Shown here in pieces: positions 45,044 through 53,709 of a DNA stretch of 64,000 bases. The notes beneath the pieces were generated by a model, which ran no database searches, was not told where the DNA came from, and saw nothing but the letters and a program-made list of their open reading frames with translations. A program made the translations under genes and the position numbers. The stretch covers positions 124,001 to 188,000 of the forward strand of contig NZ_JAHCVJ010000007.1 in the NCBI RefSeq assembly GCF_018476885.1. Reading direction: 5' to 3'. The first letter of the stretch is position 1; each line of letters starts with the position of its first letter. This DNA is from Geoanaerobacter pelophilus. Lineage in GTDB: Bacteria; Desulfobacterota; Desulfuromonadia; Geobacterales; DSM-12255.

Positions 45044-46883
45044 CGCTTTCCTCCGTATGTAGCGGCAGAGTGAAATGAAACGTCGCACCACGGTTCAGTT
45101 CTGCCTCGGCCCAGACCCGGCCGCCATGCCGGTTAATTATTCGCTGGACAGTGGCCAGGCCGATGCCGGTCCCTTCGAACTCCTCCTGGGTATGTAGACG
45201 TTGAAAGACGCCGAAGAGCTTGCCGGCATATTGCATGTCAAACCCCACCCCGTTATCGGTTACCGTAAAGATGTCTTCATCGTTTTCTCTGCTGGAGCTG
45301 ACCGTTATCCGGGTGGTCTCCCTGGTTCGGGTATATTTAACCGCATTCCCCAGCAGGTTGGCCCACACCTGGCGCAGCAGGGCGAAATCTCCCCGGACCA
45401 TGGGCAGTTTCTCTATGGCCCACTCAATGGCACGCCCAGCACAGCCCTCCTGTAAGGTGACCAGCGCTTCTTCCATTGCCTTGTTCATGTCCACACGTTC
45501 CTGGTGGATCTCAGCGCGACCGGTCCGGGAAAACTGCAGCAGGTCGTCGATCAACACCCCCATCTGACGAGCGGAGGCGGCGATGGTATCTGCGTAATGC
45601 AAGCCTTTATCTGTAAGACTGTCGCGGCAGCGCGATACCAGCAGATCCACATACCCGTCGATATGTCTGAGCGGCGCCCGCAGGTCGTGCGACACGGAGT
45701 AGCAAAATGCCTCCAGCTCCTGATTGGCAGCTTGCAACTGGGCAGTGCGCTCGGTCACCCGCCGTTCCAGTTCGGCGTTCAATCGGCGAACTTCCTCTTC
45801 TGCCAGTTTGCGCTCGGTAATATCGATGTTGGTACCGATCATACGCAGGGGGGTGCCGTTTTCATCTCTGAATGTCTGCGAGTTCGCTTTGATGTAGCGG
45901 ATGTTGCCATCTGGCAGGACGATGCGAAATTCGGGAGCATACTCGCGCTCGCCGCGCAGGGCGGCCTGAATCTCTCCTTCGGTCTGGGCTTTGTCCAGAG
46001 GATGAATGGTGCGGGCCCAGGCGTCGTAAGCGCCACCAAAGTCTTCCCTTTGAATGGCGTAGAGACGATACATCGACTCTTCCCATGCCAGCTCATTTTT
46101 AGGGATGTCCCAGTCCCAAACCCCCAGTTGAGCAGCATGGGTGGCCAGGGAAAAACGTTCGTTCATCCGCCTGAGATCCTCTTCGGCCTGCTTCATGTCG
46201 CTGATCATTTCGCGCAATTGGCCTGACATGTTGTTGAATGCCTGAACCAGCATGTCCAGTTCGTCATTCCCCTTGAAGAACATCGGTTTCGGCAGAACCA
46301 GGGCATCCGTCTGGCCACGGTTCAGCTCGCTGATGTGGTTCTCAAATGTTTCAAGACGTCGCGTTACAATTTGCCGGAAGATAAACAGCATGAAGACTGC
46401 TACAAGGGCAATCTGCCCCAACTGAAACAGAAACCTGACATGTGCCTTGGAAAGCAGATCCTTGGATATGTCGTTGTAGTTCACCTGAAGTTGGAGATTT
46501 CCCAGCGGAATGATTCTGTCTTCTAAGCGGTAGTTGAGGGCGAAAGACCTCCGAATGGTGGCCTCATCCGGCAGGTTGTTCCCGGTTGACGCCAGGATCT
46601 GGCCACCGGACTCAACCTGTGCCTTGGTCACATGGGGGATATTGAGCAGAGAGTTCAACTGGATCTGGAGTTGCCGCATATCCATGACCCACAGGCTCTC
46701 ATTTATGCCGGGGACGTTGGTCTTTACCAGCTGCCGGAGATCCCGCTCGACTTTGTCAGCCTCCTCATGGGAAGAAACGACATAGAGCCCCATGGTCGAA
46801 GCGCCGGCCAGCAGAAGACTTAAAACCAGCACGGATGCGGTCATCCTGTAGGCAATGGAATTGAAGTCCCCCCGGCTCAGCAT
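45036..46883 (-). CDS. Membrane PAS sensor histidine kinase
   Basis: 615 aa. TM1 (about 14-32), periplasmic loop of about 115 residues, TM2 (about 148-166), HAMP-like segment, PAS domain (about 245-360, DIPKNELAWEESMYRLYAI, DITERKLAEEE), HisKA of the phytochrome-like type EAFCYSVSHDLRAPLRHIDG (phospho-His near 402), HATPase_c (VWANLLGNAVKYT, DNGVGFD, GTGIGLATVQRI). It is the only gene in the 38-49.8 kb island with a kinase domain, and pairs with the receiver gene it overlaps. Confidence 0.92.
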   Translation of the reverse strand: MLSRGDFNSIAYRMTASVLVLSLLLAGASTMGLYVVSSHEEADKVERDLRQLVKTNVPGINESLWVMDMRQLQIQLNSLLNIPHVTKAQVESGGQILASTGNNLPDEATIRRSFALNYRLEDRIIPLGNLQLQVNYNDISKDLLSKAHVRFLFQLGQIALVAVFMLFIFRQIVTRRLETFENHISELNRGQTDALVLPKPMFFKGNDELDMLVQAFNNMSGQLREMISDMKQAEEDLRRMNERFSLATHAAQLGVWDWDIPKNELAWEESMYRLYAIQREDFGGAYDAWARTIHPLDKAQTEGEIQAALRGEREYAPEFRIVLPDGNIRYIKANSQTFRDENGTPLRMIGTNIDITERKLAEEEVRRLNAELERRVTERTAQLQAANQELEAFCYSVSHDLRAPLRHIDGYVDLLVSRCRDSLTDKGLHYADTIAASARQMGVLIDDLLQFSRTGRAEIHQERVDMNKAMEEALVTLQEGCAGRAIEWAIEKLPMVRGDFALLRQVWANLLGNAVKYTRTRETTRITVSSSRENDEDIFTVTDNGVGFDMQYAGKLFGVFQRLHTQEEFEGTGIGLATVQRIINRHGGRVWAEAELNRGATFHFTLPLHTEESDV

Positions 46884-46887
46884 GAAA

Positions 46888-47745
46888 TTACTCCTGAATG
46901 GAAAATGTGTGCAGAGTCTCCGTAACGATTCGTTTGACCGTCCCGTCTTTCTTCATTGCTTTCAGGATCTGGTCCAGTTTCGGGACCAGATCGGCATGGC
47001 GTTTGTTCAGATAGGGGTACATCGGTTTTACGATGAGTGGTGGCTGCAAGGCCCTGACCCCTTCAGCTCCGAGCTGCTTGAGAGCATACTCACCCTGTCT
47101 GCGATCATAGACTACAATATCGACCTTACCGGTGAGCAGAAGCGGGAACAGGACATGTTCGTCCCTAACCTTGGTGAGCGATTTGACTCCGACGATGTTG
47201 TTCTCCAGTATCTTCCAGCCATTGACAATAGCGACGCGATAGGGGACGAGACTTTCCCAGTTGGTGATCCTGATGCTGTCATTCTTGGTAAAGGCCGTGA
47301 ATTCAAGGGTGGTAATCGCTTCGGGGACTCTGATGAGGTTGGGATACATTTTCTCCATCCCTTCGACCCGTACGAAGTTGCCGTCGTCAATCCCCTGATT
47401 GGCATTCTGGAGGGCTCGCTCCGAAGGTAGTTGGACAATTTTCAGGTTCATGCCGAGACGCCTGAAAGCTTCGGTCAGGATTCTGTCACAGGAGCCGGTG
47501 GCAGTATCCGTTGAGTTGGGAGGAGCATTGGAGGTGTTGAATATGAGGGTCTGGGAAGCGTTTGAAATATCCGCGGCAGCAGCTATCGACAGCACGATAG
47601 TCAAAATAATTACCAGGTATTGCTTGAAATTCCTTGGCTTCGCTATAGCGGGCGCAGTTGCTGCTATAGCAACGGCGCCGGAGAAGGGGAGATGCACCCC
47701 CAGAGTCATTCCCTTTGGAATGAAAAAAGAGGTAGATGCCATCAT
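46888..47745 (-). CDS. Family 3-type periplasmic substrate-binding protein
   Basis: 285 aa as read from ATG 47745. The body (about 65-285) has the type 2 periplasmic fold seen in family 3 binding proteins and kinase sensor domains: CDRILTEAFRRLGMNLKIVQLP, ERALQNANQGIDDGNFVRVEG, YRVAIVNGWKILENN, GKVDIVVYDRRQGEYALKQ. A hydrophobic stretch (QYLVIILTIVLSIAAAA, about residues 43-59) is the probable signal sequence, so the first 40 residues may not be translated. No transporter gene is adjacent; it lies between a MASE3-PAS protein and a histidine kinase. Confidence 0.78.
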   Translation of the reverse strand: MMASTSFFIPKGMTLGVHLPFSGAVAIAATAPAIAKPRNFKQYLVIILTIVLSIAAAADISNASQTLIFNTSNAPPNSTDTATGSCDRILTEAFRRLGMNLKIVQLPSERALQNANQGIDDGNFVRVEGMEKMYPNLIRVPEAITTLEFTAFTKNDSIRITNWESLVPYRVAIVNGWKILENNIVGVKSLTKVRDEHVLFPLLLTGKVDIVVYDRRQGEYALKQLGAEGVRALQPPLIVKPMYPYLNKRHADLVPKLDQILKAMKKDGTVKRIVTETLHTFSIQE

Positions 47746-47748
47746 TGG

Positions 47749-49623
47749 TTATCCTCCTGTTTTTTCGAGCTTCTGGATCCGCTCCTTCAACTCCACCATC
47801 CGCAGCTCCCGGCCGACAAATATCCGGTTCATCCGCTGCAATTCGGCGTTCTTGACCTCCAACTCCGCTGTTCTCTGTTTTACCCGCTCTTCGAGCTCTT
47901 CGTTCAATTTGCGAATGGACTCTTCCATTTGCTTCCGGTCAGTAATGTCCCGGCCAATGGTCAGGACACCGATAATGTTGCCGAGCGGATCACGTTCTGC
48001 GACGAAACGGATGTGATGGGTATGCGCTTCTCCGGAAAAATGAGGCATGTCAATTTCAATCTCGCTTGGTTCACCACTATCAATGACTTTCCAGAGCATA
48101 TCCTCATAGAGACCGGTTTCCTTGGTGTCATCTTCGTCAGCCTCCCGTGGCGACTTGCCCAGCTTATGGTCAAAATCTTGATGCACGCTCTTTTGCAGCG
48201 CAGGGTTGAAATACTTCAGTCGGCACCGCAGGTCGTAGCGGGCAATATTGTCTGGCGAGTTTTCCGCCAGTGACCGGAATTCCCGCTCGCTGGCGGCAAG
48301 AGCTTCCTCCATCTGCTTGCGTCCGGTGATATTTCGCGCAACGCCGAGTACGCCGATAACCCGACCGTCTGCGTAGTGGAGCGGGGTCTTGCTTGTTTCC
48401 CACAACTCGCGGTGATTGTCGCCGAGGAAGGTTACCCACTCCTCATTGGTCTTTGTTCTCTCCGCGGCAATAGCCTCCCGGTCTTTTTGCTGAAAAAAAG
48501 CCGCCTGCGCCGGGTCAAGGTAATCAAAATCAGTTTTTCCGATAAGCTCGGATTCGGAGACATTGAACAGCCGGGCAAAAGAGGTATTGGCAATCAGAAA
48601 TTTTCCCTCCGGGCTTTTCAGCCAAACCGGGTCAGGGATAGTCTGAACGAGAGACCTAAGCAGCCGGCGCTCGTTTTCCAGTTCGGCGGTTCGCTCCCTG
48701 ACCTGCTCCTCCAGGTGGTCGTGAGCCTTCTGGAGTGCCTCTTCAGCCTGTTTCAGCTCACGAAAAATGAGATCGAGCGGTTTTTTTAGCCCTGTTACCA
48801 AGAGGGCCCGGTAAATCTGGTAAAAGGCTGCCAGCTTGAGGATATGGCCGAGCATGTTGGCAAAACCGTAGACACTCAGATATGCGGTAAATGACAATTC
48901 CGATACGATAGTACACAGTATTGACGAGACGATAAGGGTGTAAACCCCTTTACTGAATACTGCCCGGATGTTATGGAAGATCAGCAAGGAGGCGAGCAGG
49001 AGAGCAATGATGCCGTATTCGCTGGCTATTTTGAACGGAGTGAGCCCTTTTCCTTCGACGAAGCAGTCTGGGAAGTAACCGGCGTACACTATCGCTGCAA
49101 TCGTTGCGACGATAAAAAAATATCCTGCTATCAGCAGATATTCGTTGATCTTACGCCGGACGAATAAGGGGGCAATACACAGGGTTAAGGCCTGAAGGAA
49201 ACGGGCTGCTATCCAGAGTTGTGTCGGCAGGTTGGCGCCCACACTGGGAAACACATTCATCCCTTTGTAGGCCAGGGTATGAAACAGGTCGATCGTGGCA
49301 ATAAAAGCGTAGCCGATGCCGAGTACTTTGAGACAACCGTTTGACAGGAAATTACGGGCGTTCCAGGTCAGGATGAACAGGGTAAAGCCGATAGCTATTG
49401 TGGTTATTTCGACAAGGCTGTGGAACAGCAGGTAACTATGGATGCTTGTCAGGTAGAGCCCCAAAACTATGGCCGCGATGACGCCAATGCAGGAGATTAT
49501 CTCTGTCCTGCTCCTTTCTTGCGTGGCGCTCTTCAGCTCAAGCTGGATTTGCTCTCCAGGTTTCGTAGTGCCTCCTGCAGCTCGTTTACATGTATTGTTG
49601 GCTAAGCACAGTCTTCGCGCCAC
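47749..49623 (-). CDS. MASE3-PAS-PAS membrane sensor with FVGREL tail
   Basis: 624 aa. About seven membrane segments (residues 40-265) form a MASE3-type sensor (LFHSLVEITTIAIGFTLFILTWNAR, IDLFHTLAYKGMNVFP), then coiled coil, PAS 1 (about 315-430), PAS 2 (about 435-560) each closing with ITGRKQMEE/DITDRKQMEE, coiled coil RVKQRTAELEVKNAELQRMNR and tail FVGRELRMVELKERIQKLEK. No kinase domain. The ATG at 49623 overlaps the end of the SAP-like gene; a later non-ATG start is possible. Confidence 0.84.
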   Translation of the reverse strand: MARRLCLANNTCKRAAGGTTKPGEQIQLELKSATQERSRTEIISCIGVIAAIVLGLYLTSIHSYLLFHSLVEITTIAIGFTLFILTWNARNFLSNGCLKVLGIGYAFIATIDLFHTLAYKGMNVFPSVGANLPTQLWIAARFLQALTLCIAPLFVRRKINEYLLIAGYFFIVATIAAIVYAGYFPDCFVEGKGLTPFKIASEYGIIALLLASLLIFHNIRAVFSKGVYTLIVSSILCTIVSELSFTAYLSVYGFANMLGHILKLAAFYQIYRALLVTGLKKPLDLIFRELKQAEEALQKAHDHLEEQVRERTAELENERRLLRSLVQTIPDPVWLKSPEGKFLIANTSFARLFNVSESELIGKTDFDYLDPAQAAFFQQKDREAIAAERTKTNEEWVTFLGDNHRELWETSKTPLHYADGRVIGVLGVARNITGRKQMEEALAASEREFRSLAENSPDNIARYDLRCRLKYFNPALQKSVHQDFDHKLGKSPREADEDDTKETGLYEDMLWKVIDSGEPSEIEIDMPHFSGEAHTHHIRFVAERDPLGNIIGVLTIGRDITDRKQMEESIRKLNEELEERVKQRTAELEVKNAELQRMNRIFVGRELRMVELKERIQKLEKTGG

Positions 49624-49781
49624 AGACAGCTTTGCTGGCCGCAGTGTTCTGCCTTGCCGTTATCAAAGCAGGGTTCATTCCCCTCGGCGTGCTGAATCGC
49701 CCGAACCAGGTCCGATTTCTTTGCCTTTGCTATTTTAATGCTATGTCCCTTGGCAATCTCTTTGATTTCATCAAGTTTCAT
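49602..49781 (-). CDS. Small SAP-like protein with cysteine cluster
   Basis: 59 aa. Start ATG 49781 and stop 49604-49602. The first half, MKLDEIKEIAKGHSIKIAKA then KKSDLVRAIQ, matches a SAP or Rho-N-type helix-turn-helix used for nucleic acid binding. The second half carries cysteines in EPCFDNGKAEHCGQQSCLWR and EDCA, spaced like a small metal site. It sits head of the sensory island, whose first large gene overlaps its 3' end by 22 bases. Related short proteins occur in Geobacter relatives by memory; function unproven. Confidence 0.72.
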   Translation of the reverse strand: MKLDEIKEIAKGHSIKIAKAKKSDLVRAIQHAEGNEPCFDNGKAEHCGQQSCLWREDCA

Positions 49782-50030
49782 GATTTTTTCCCCTTTGCAA
49801 AGTATTTAGGCAACAGCGTTTTAATTGTATCGAAACCAGAACGCATTTCAATGGGTTAAATGAAAATAAACTTATAAAACTACCGTTATCCCAGGGTGAT
49901 AGTCGCCAACCATAATGAGAAGCAGATAGGTCTGTGGCGATTGCCTAATAAATAGACAATTAGGGCGTTGGTTATATGCTCATCACAGAGAGTGTGACTG
50001 TAACCGCCTGAAAAATGGTTTGTTGGCTGT
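49782..50030. other. Divergent region between the sensory island and nifEN
   Basis: About 250 bases. No gene was recognised. It should hold the promoter of the minus-strand island, but no clear -35/-10 pair stands out; the nifEN promoter follows at 50031. Confidence 0.5.
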
Positions 50031-50048
50031 TTGGCATATGCCATGCTT
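50031..50048 (+). promoter_or_regulatory. Sigma-54 promoter of nifEN
   Basis: TTGGCAT and ATGCTT: GG at 50033-50034, ten bases, GC at 50045-50046. Transcription start near 50058. Confidence 0.88.
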
Positions 50049-50057
50049 AGTAAATAT

Positions 50058-50130
50058 GAAAATTAGTGGATGCAGAAAGATGAGACGATCGGCAAAGGCG
50101 CCACCATTCTCGTAATGGGGCGCTTTTCTT
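50058..50130 (+). promoter_or_regulatory. nifEN leader with ANTAR-like hairpin and terminator
   Basis: GGC (50091-50093), hexaloop AAAGGC, GCC (50100-50102) precedes and overlaps the terminator stem. About 33 bases lie between the expected transcription start and this hairpin; no convincing first hairpin could be drawn there. Confidence 0.6.
50098..50130 (+). terminator. Conditional intrinsic terminator in the nifEN leader
   Basis: GCGCC-A-CCATT (50098-50108) pairs with AATGG-GGCGC (50114-50123) with one bulged A, 5-base loop, then TTTTCTT. It lies 25 bases before the nifEN ATG. Confidence 0.9.
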
Positions 50131-50154
50131 TTATTGATGAAAGGTGAGGAACTT

Positions 50155-52914
50155 ATGGCCAGACCAGACTACTACGATGCCCCGGAGTGTGATACCCATC
50201 AGGAAAAGGGTGCGCCCAAGTTCTGCAAAAAGTCCGAACCAGGGGAGGGGGCCGAGCGCTCTTGTGCCTATGACGGCGCCAGGGTCGTGCTGATGCCGAT
50301 CACTGATGTGATACACCTGGTTCACGGCCCGATTGCCTGCGCCGGTAACTCCTGGGACAACCGGGGCGCTCGTTCCTCGGATTCTCAGCTCTACCGCCGC
50401 GGCTTCACTACCGAGATGCTGGAAAACGATGTCATCTTCGGTGGCGAAAAAAAGCTGTACAAGGCGATCCTCGACCTTGCGCTACGCTACCCTGAGGCAA
50501 AGGCAATCTTTGTCTATGCTACCTGTGTTACCGCCATGACCGGCGATGATGTGGAGGCGGTCTGCCAGGCGGCTGCGGAAAAGGTGGCGGTTCCGGTTAT
50601 TCCGGTCAATACTCCCGGCTTTATCGGCGACAAGAATATCGGCAACCGGCTGGCTGGCGAGATCCTGTTCAAGTACGTCATCGGAAAGGCTGAGCCACCG
50701 GTGCTTGGAGAATACCCGATAAACCTTATTGGCGAGTACAACATTGCCGGAGACCTCTGGGGGATGCTACCACTCTTCGACCGGCTGGGAATCCAGATAC
50801 TCTCCTGCTTTTCCGGTGATGCCAAATTCGAGGAGCTTCGCTACGCCCATCGAGCCAAGCTGAACATTATTATCTGTTCCAAATCGCTGACCAATCTGGC
50901 GAAAAAGATGCAAAAGACCTTCGGCATGCCGTACCTTGAGGAATCGTTCTATGGCATGACCGATACGGCCAAGGCGTTGCGGGACATTGCCATCGCCCTG
51001 GACGATGCGGTCAACGGCTTGGAGAAAAGAACGATGCAGGACCGGGTGGAACGGCTGCTGGAAGAAGAAGAGACCAAGTGTCGTGAGCGGCTGGCGCCAT
51101 ACCGGGCAAGGCTTGAGGGGAAACGCTCGGTACTCTTTACCGGCGGGGTCAAGACCTGGTCGATGGTCAATGCCCTGAGGGAGTTGGGAGTTGAGATCCT
51201 GGCTGCTGGCACCCAGAATTCGACTCTGGAAGACTTTTACCGGATGAAAGGGTTGATGCACAAAGATGCCAAGATCATTGAAGACACCTCCACCGCCGGT
51301 TTGCTCGGCGTCATGCGGGAGAAGATGCCTGATCTGATTGTGGCCGGCGGCAAGACCAAGTTCCTGGCATTGAAGACCAAGACCCCGTTTCTCGATATCA
51401 ACCATGGCCGCTCCCACCCCTATGCCGGTTATGAAGGGATGGTCACCTTTGCCAAGCAGCTGGACCTGACTGTCAACAACCCGATCTGGCCGGCTTTGAA
51501 TGCTCCGGCGCCGTGGGAACAGGGTGAAGAGCAGCTGCAGGAGCATGTTCAGACGGCATTTCGGCATGCCGAAACCTTTCTTGCTGAAGACATTTCTGTT
51601 TCGCGGGTCAAGGTTCCCACCAAATTCGCCACGGTGAACCCACAGAAAAACTCTCCGGCTCTTGGGGCGACTCTGGCTTTTCTCGGCATTGACCAGATGC
51701 TTGGCCTGCTGCATGGAGCCCAGGGATGTTCAACGTTTATCAGGTTACAGTTATCGCGTCACTTTAAGGAATCCATTGCCCTCAACTCAACAGCAATGAG
51801 TGAAGATACTGCCATTTTCGGCGGCTGGGAGAATTTGAAGAAAGGGATCGGCCGGGTCATTGAAAAATTTCAGCCAGGCGTGGTGGGGGTCATGACCTCC
51901 GGCCTGACCGAGACCATGGGGGATGATGTACGGAGCGCCATTGTTCATTTCCGCCAGGAACACCCTGAACACCAAACCGTTCCGGTGGTCTGGGCGTCAA
52001 CCCCGGATTACTGCGGCTCACTGCAGGAGGGGTATGCAGCAGCAGTCGAGGCGATTGTCTCTACTCTTCCTGAGGGTGGTGAGCCGATCGCCGGACAGGT
52101 GAACCTGCTTCCCGGCGCCCATCTGACCCCGGCTGATGTGGAAGAGATCAAGGAACTGGTCGCAGCGTTCGGCCTGACTGTGCTCTGTATCCCTGATATT
52201 GCCAATGCCCTGGATGGTCACATCGACGCCGAGGTCTCGCCACTTTCCACCGGCGGGATAACAGTAGAGGCGATCAAAAAGGCGGGTCGCAGTATTGCCA
52301 CCATCTTTGTCGGGGATTCGTTAGCAAAGGCGGCATTGGTCCTGAAAGAGAAGTTCGGCATTCCTTCCTACGGGTTCACCTCGGTTACCGGCCTGGAAGA
52401 GGTTGATTTGCTTATGGCTTCCCTCTCGGCCATCAGCGGGCAGCCGGTCCCGGAAAAACAGCTCCGGTGGCGCAGCAGGCTTATGGATGCCATGGTTGAC
52501 AGCCATTACCAATTCGGCAACAAGAAGGTGGCCCTGGCACTGGAAGCCGACAACCTGAAAACCATTGCCCGGTTCCTGTCAGGGATGGGGTGTGAGATCC
52601 AGGCTGCCATCAGCGCCACTCGCACCAGGGGCCTCGATGGTTTACCCTGTGCGAATGTCTTTGTTGGTGATTTGGAAGACCTGGAGTCGGCGGCGGTTGG
52701 CGCTGACCTGCTGGTGGCAAACAGCAACGGTCGCCAGGCTGCTGCCAAGCTCAAGATTGGCGCTCATTTGCGGGCCGGACTGCCGGTGTTTGACCGGCTG
52801 GGTGCCCACCAGAAGATGTGGGTCGGTTATCGCGGCACCATGAATCTAGTTTTCGAGGTGGCCAATATTTTCCAGAGCAACGCCAAGGAAGCCCAAAAAC
52901 TGGCGCACAACTGA
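50155..52914 (+). CDS. nifEN: Fused FeMo-cofactor scaffold NifE-NifN
   Basis: 919 aa. The NifE half (residues 1 to about 460) shows ERSCAYDGARVVLMPITD, HGPIACAGNSWDNRG, CVTAMTGDDVEAVC and VGYRGTMN-like scaffold features; DINHGRSHPYAGYEGM lies near its end. The NifN half begins near RVKVPTKFATVNPQKNSPAL, with HGAQGCSTFIRLQLSRHFKE and SGLTETMGDDVRSAI. In most diazotrophs these are separate subunits of an alpha2beta2 scaffold on which NifB-co matures. The fusion is known in Geobacter relatives. ATG 50155 follows GGTGAGGAA. Stop overlaps the next start (TGATG). Confidence 0.94.
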   Translation: MARPDYYDAPECDTHQEKGAPKFCKKSEPGEGAERSCAYDGARVVLMPITDVIHLVHGPIACAGNSWDNRGARSSDSQLYRRGFTTEMLENDVIFGGEKKLYKAILDLALRYPEAKAIFVYATCVTAMTGDDVEAVCQAAAEKVAVPVIPVNTPGFIGDKNIGNRLAGEILFKYVIGKAEPPVLGEYPINLIGEYNIAGDLWGMLPLFDRLGIQILSCFSGDAKFEELRYAHRAKLNIIICSKSLTNLAKKMQKTFGMPYLEESFYGMTDTAKALRDIAIALDDAVNGLEKRTMQDRVERLLEEEETKCRERLAPYRARLEGKRSVLFTGGVKTWSMVNALRELGVEILAAGTQNSTLEDFYRMKGLMHKDAKIIEDTSTAGLLGVMREKMPDLIVAGGKTKFLALKTKTPFLDINHGRSHPYAGYEGMVTFAKQLDLTVNNPIWPALNAPAPWEQGEEQLQEHVQTAFRHAETFLAEDISVSRVKVPTKFATVNPQKNSPALGATLAFLGIDQMLGLLHGAQGCSTFIRLQLSRHFKESIALNSTAMSEDTAIFGGWENLKKGIGRVIEKFQPGVVGVMTSGLTETMGDDVRSAIVHFRQEHPEHQTVPVVWASTPDYCGSLQEGYAAAVEAIVSTLPEGGEPIAGQVNLLPGAHLTPADVEEIKELVAAFGLTVLCIPDIANALDGHIDAEVSPLSTGGITVEAIKKAGRSIATIFVGDSLAKAALVLKEKFGIPSYGFTSVTGLEEVDLLMASLSAISGQPVPEKQLRWRSRLMDAMVDSHYQFGNKKVALALEADNLKTIARFLSGMGCEIQAAISATRTRGLDGLPCANVFVGDLEDLESAAVGADLLVANSNGRQAAAKLKIGAHLRAGLPVFDRLGAHQKMWVGYRGTMNLVFEVANIFQSNAKEAQKLAHN

Positions 52915-53345
52915 TGGTGGAGCTGACCGGCAACATCTGGGACTACTGGGGCAAGGCGATTATCGTAGTCACCACCAACGGCAGTCTTACCAGGGATGGC
53001 CGGGCGATTCTGGGGCGAGGGGTGGCACGCCAGGCACTGGAATACTGCCCTGATCTGGCGTACCGTCTTGGAATGCTTCTCAAAGCTCATGGCAATCATG
53101 TTACTGACTTGGGAAACAACCTGGCAAGTTTTCCCGTGGAAGAGACCGCCTGGTCGCTTCCTGACATGCAACTCATTGTCCGCTCGGCATTGGAGCTGAG
53201 GCAGCTTGCCGACAGCAAGGGGTGGCGCCAGGTTGTCGTCCCCCGCCCGGGCTGCGGCGGCGGAGGGTTGCAGTGGCAGGATGTCGAACCTCTACTATCT
53301 AAGTATTTCGATGACCGTTTTCTGGTTATAACAGCCGCGCAGTAG
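52914..53345 (+). CDS. Macro-domain (ADP-ribose-binding-like) protein in the nifEN operon
   Basis: 143 aa. GNIWDYWGKAIIVVTTNG (residues 6-23), GRAILGRGVARQALEYCPDL (residues 29-48), and VVVPRPGCGGGGLQWQDVEP (about 108-127) match the phage/TARG1/Poa1p-like macro fold: the TTNG loop, the GRGVA loop and the GCGGGG loop form the ADP-ribose pocket. Members bind or hydrolyse ADP-ribose or its 1''-phosphate. Its ATG overlaps the nifEN stop, so it is translated with nifEN. DraT and draG, which add and remove ADP-ribose on NifH, lie 10 kb away. Its role is unknown; reading or processing ADP-ribose in nitrogenase control is a hypothesis. Confidence 0.8.
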   Translation: MVELTGNIWDYWGKAIIVVTTNGSLTRDGRAILGRGVARQALEYCPDLAYRLGMLLKAHGNHVTDLGNNLASFPVEETAWSLPDMQLIVRSALELRQLADSKGWRQVVVPRPGCGGGGLQWQDVEPLLSKYFDDRFLVITAAQ

Positions 53346-53402
53346 CTCCATTCACCGCAATTTTTTCATCTTTATCATTTCTTGATGCAGACACCCCACA
53401 AA

Positions 53403-53432
53403 TTGACACCCAATTTATCCGGCTCCTGCTAC
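53403..53432 (+). promoter_or_regulatory. Possible sigma-70 promoter of the kdp operon
   Basis: TTGACA (53403-53408), 18 bases, TGCTAC (53427-53432). The -10 is poor. KdpE binding site could not be identified by eye. Confidence 0.4.
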
Positions 53433-53475
53433 GGTAGCATCATGGGACTGAGACTACCTGAGTAAGGGGGCAACA

Positions 53476-53709
53476 ATGAAAGCATATCTGTTCGATACAG
53501 AAACCGGACTGTTCGAGGGTGAATCTTTTGCAGATGTTGCTATGCTTAACAATGAAGATGGCATAACCACAGTGGCTCCTCCGGAATATGAACATGGTCA
53601 GGTGCCGATATTTGACCGCAGGAAGAACGAATGGACAGTGATACCGATCAATATAGCAAAGCAGTTACTCAATAAGCGCACTATTGAAATAACGGAGAAA
53701 GCGCAATGA
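53476..53709 (+). CDS. 77-residue protein preceding kdpA
   Basis: 77 aa, soluble and acidic: [16 protein letters not shown], then [31 protein letters not shown] precedes the ATG. It occupies the place where KdpF (a short membrane peptide) is often encoded, but it is not hydrophobic. GITTVAPP(x)YxxGQVPVFDxxxxxW resembles a small domain found in phage tail-fibre-assembly-type proteins. Its stop overlaps the kdpA start (ATGA), which implies translational coupling. Function unknown. Confidence 0.7.
   Translation: MKAYLFDTETGLFEGESFADVAMLNNEDGITTVAPPEYEHGQVPIFDRRKNEWTVIPINIAKQLLNKRTIEITEKAQ

Noticed and set aside
50767-51714. A 315-codon minus-strand open frame inside nifEN
   Set aside because: It is the complement of a conserved nifE/nifN region and has no recognisable domain or ribosome site.
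53403-53475. KdpF peptide
   Set aside because: No short hydrophobic frame with a start was found before kdpA; the 77-aa gene is soluble.
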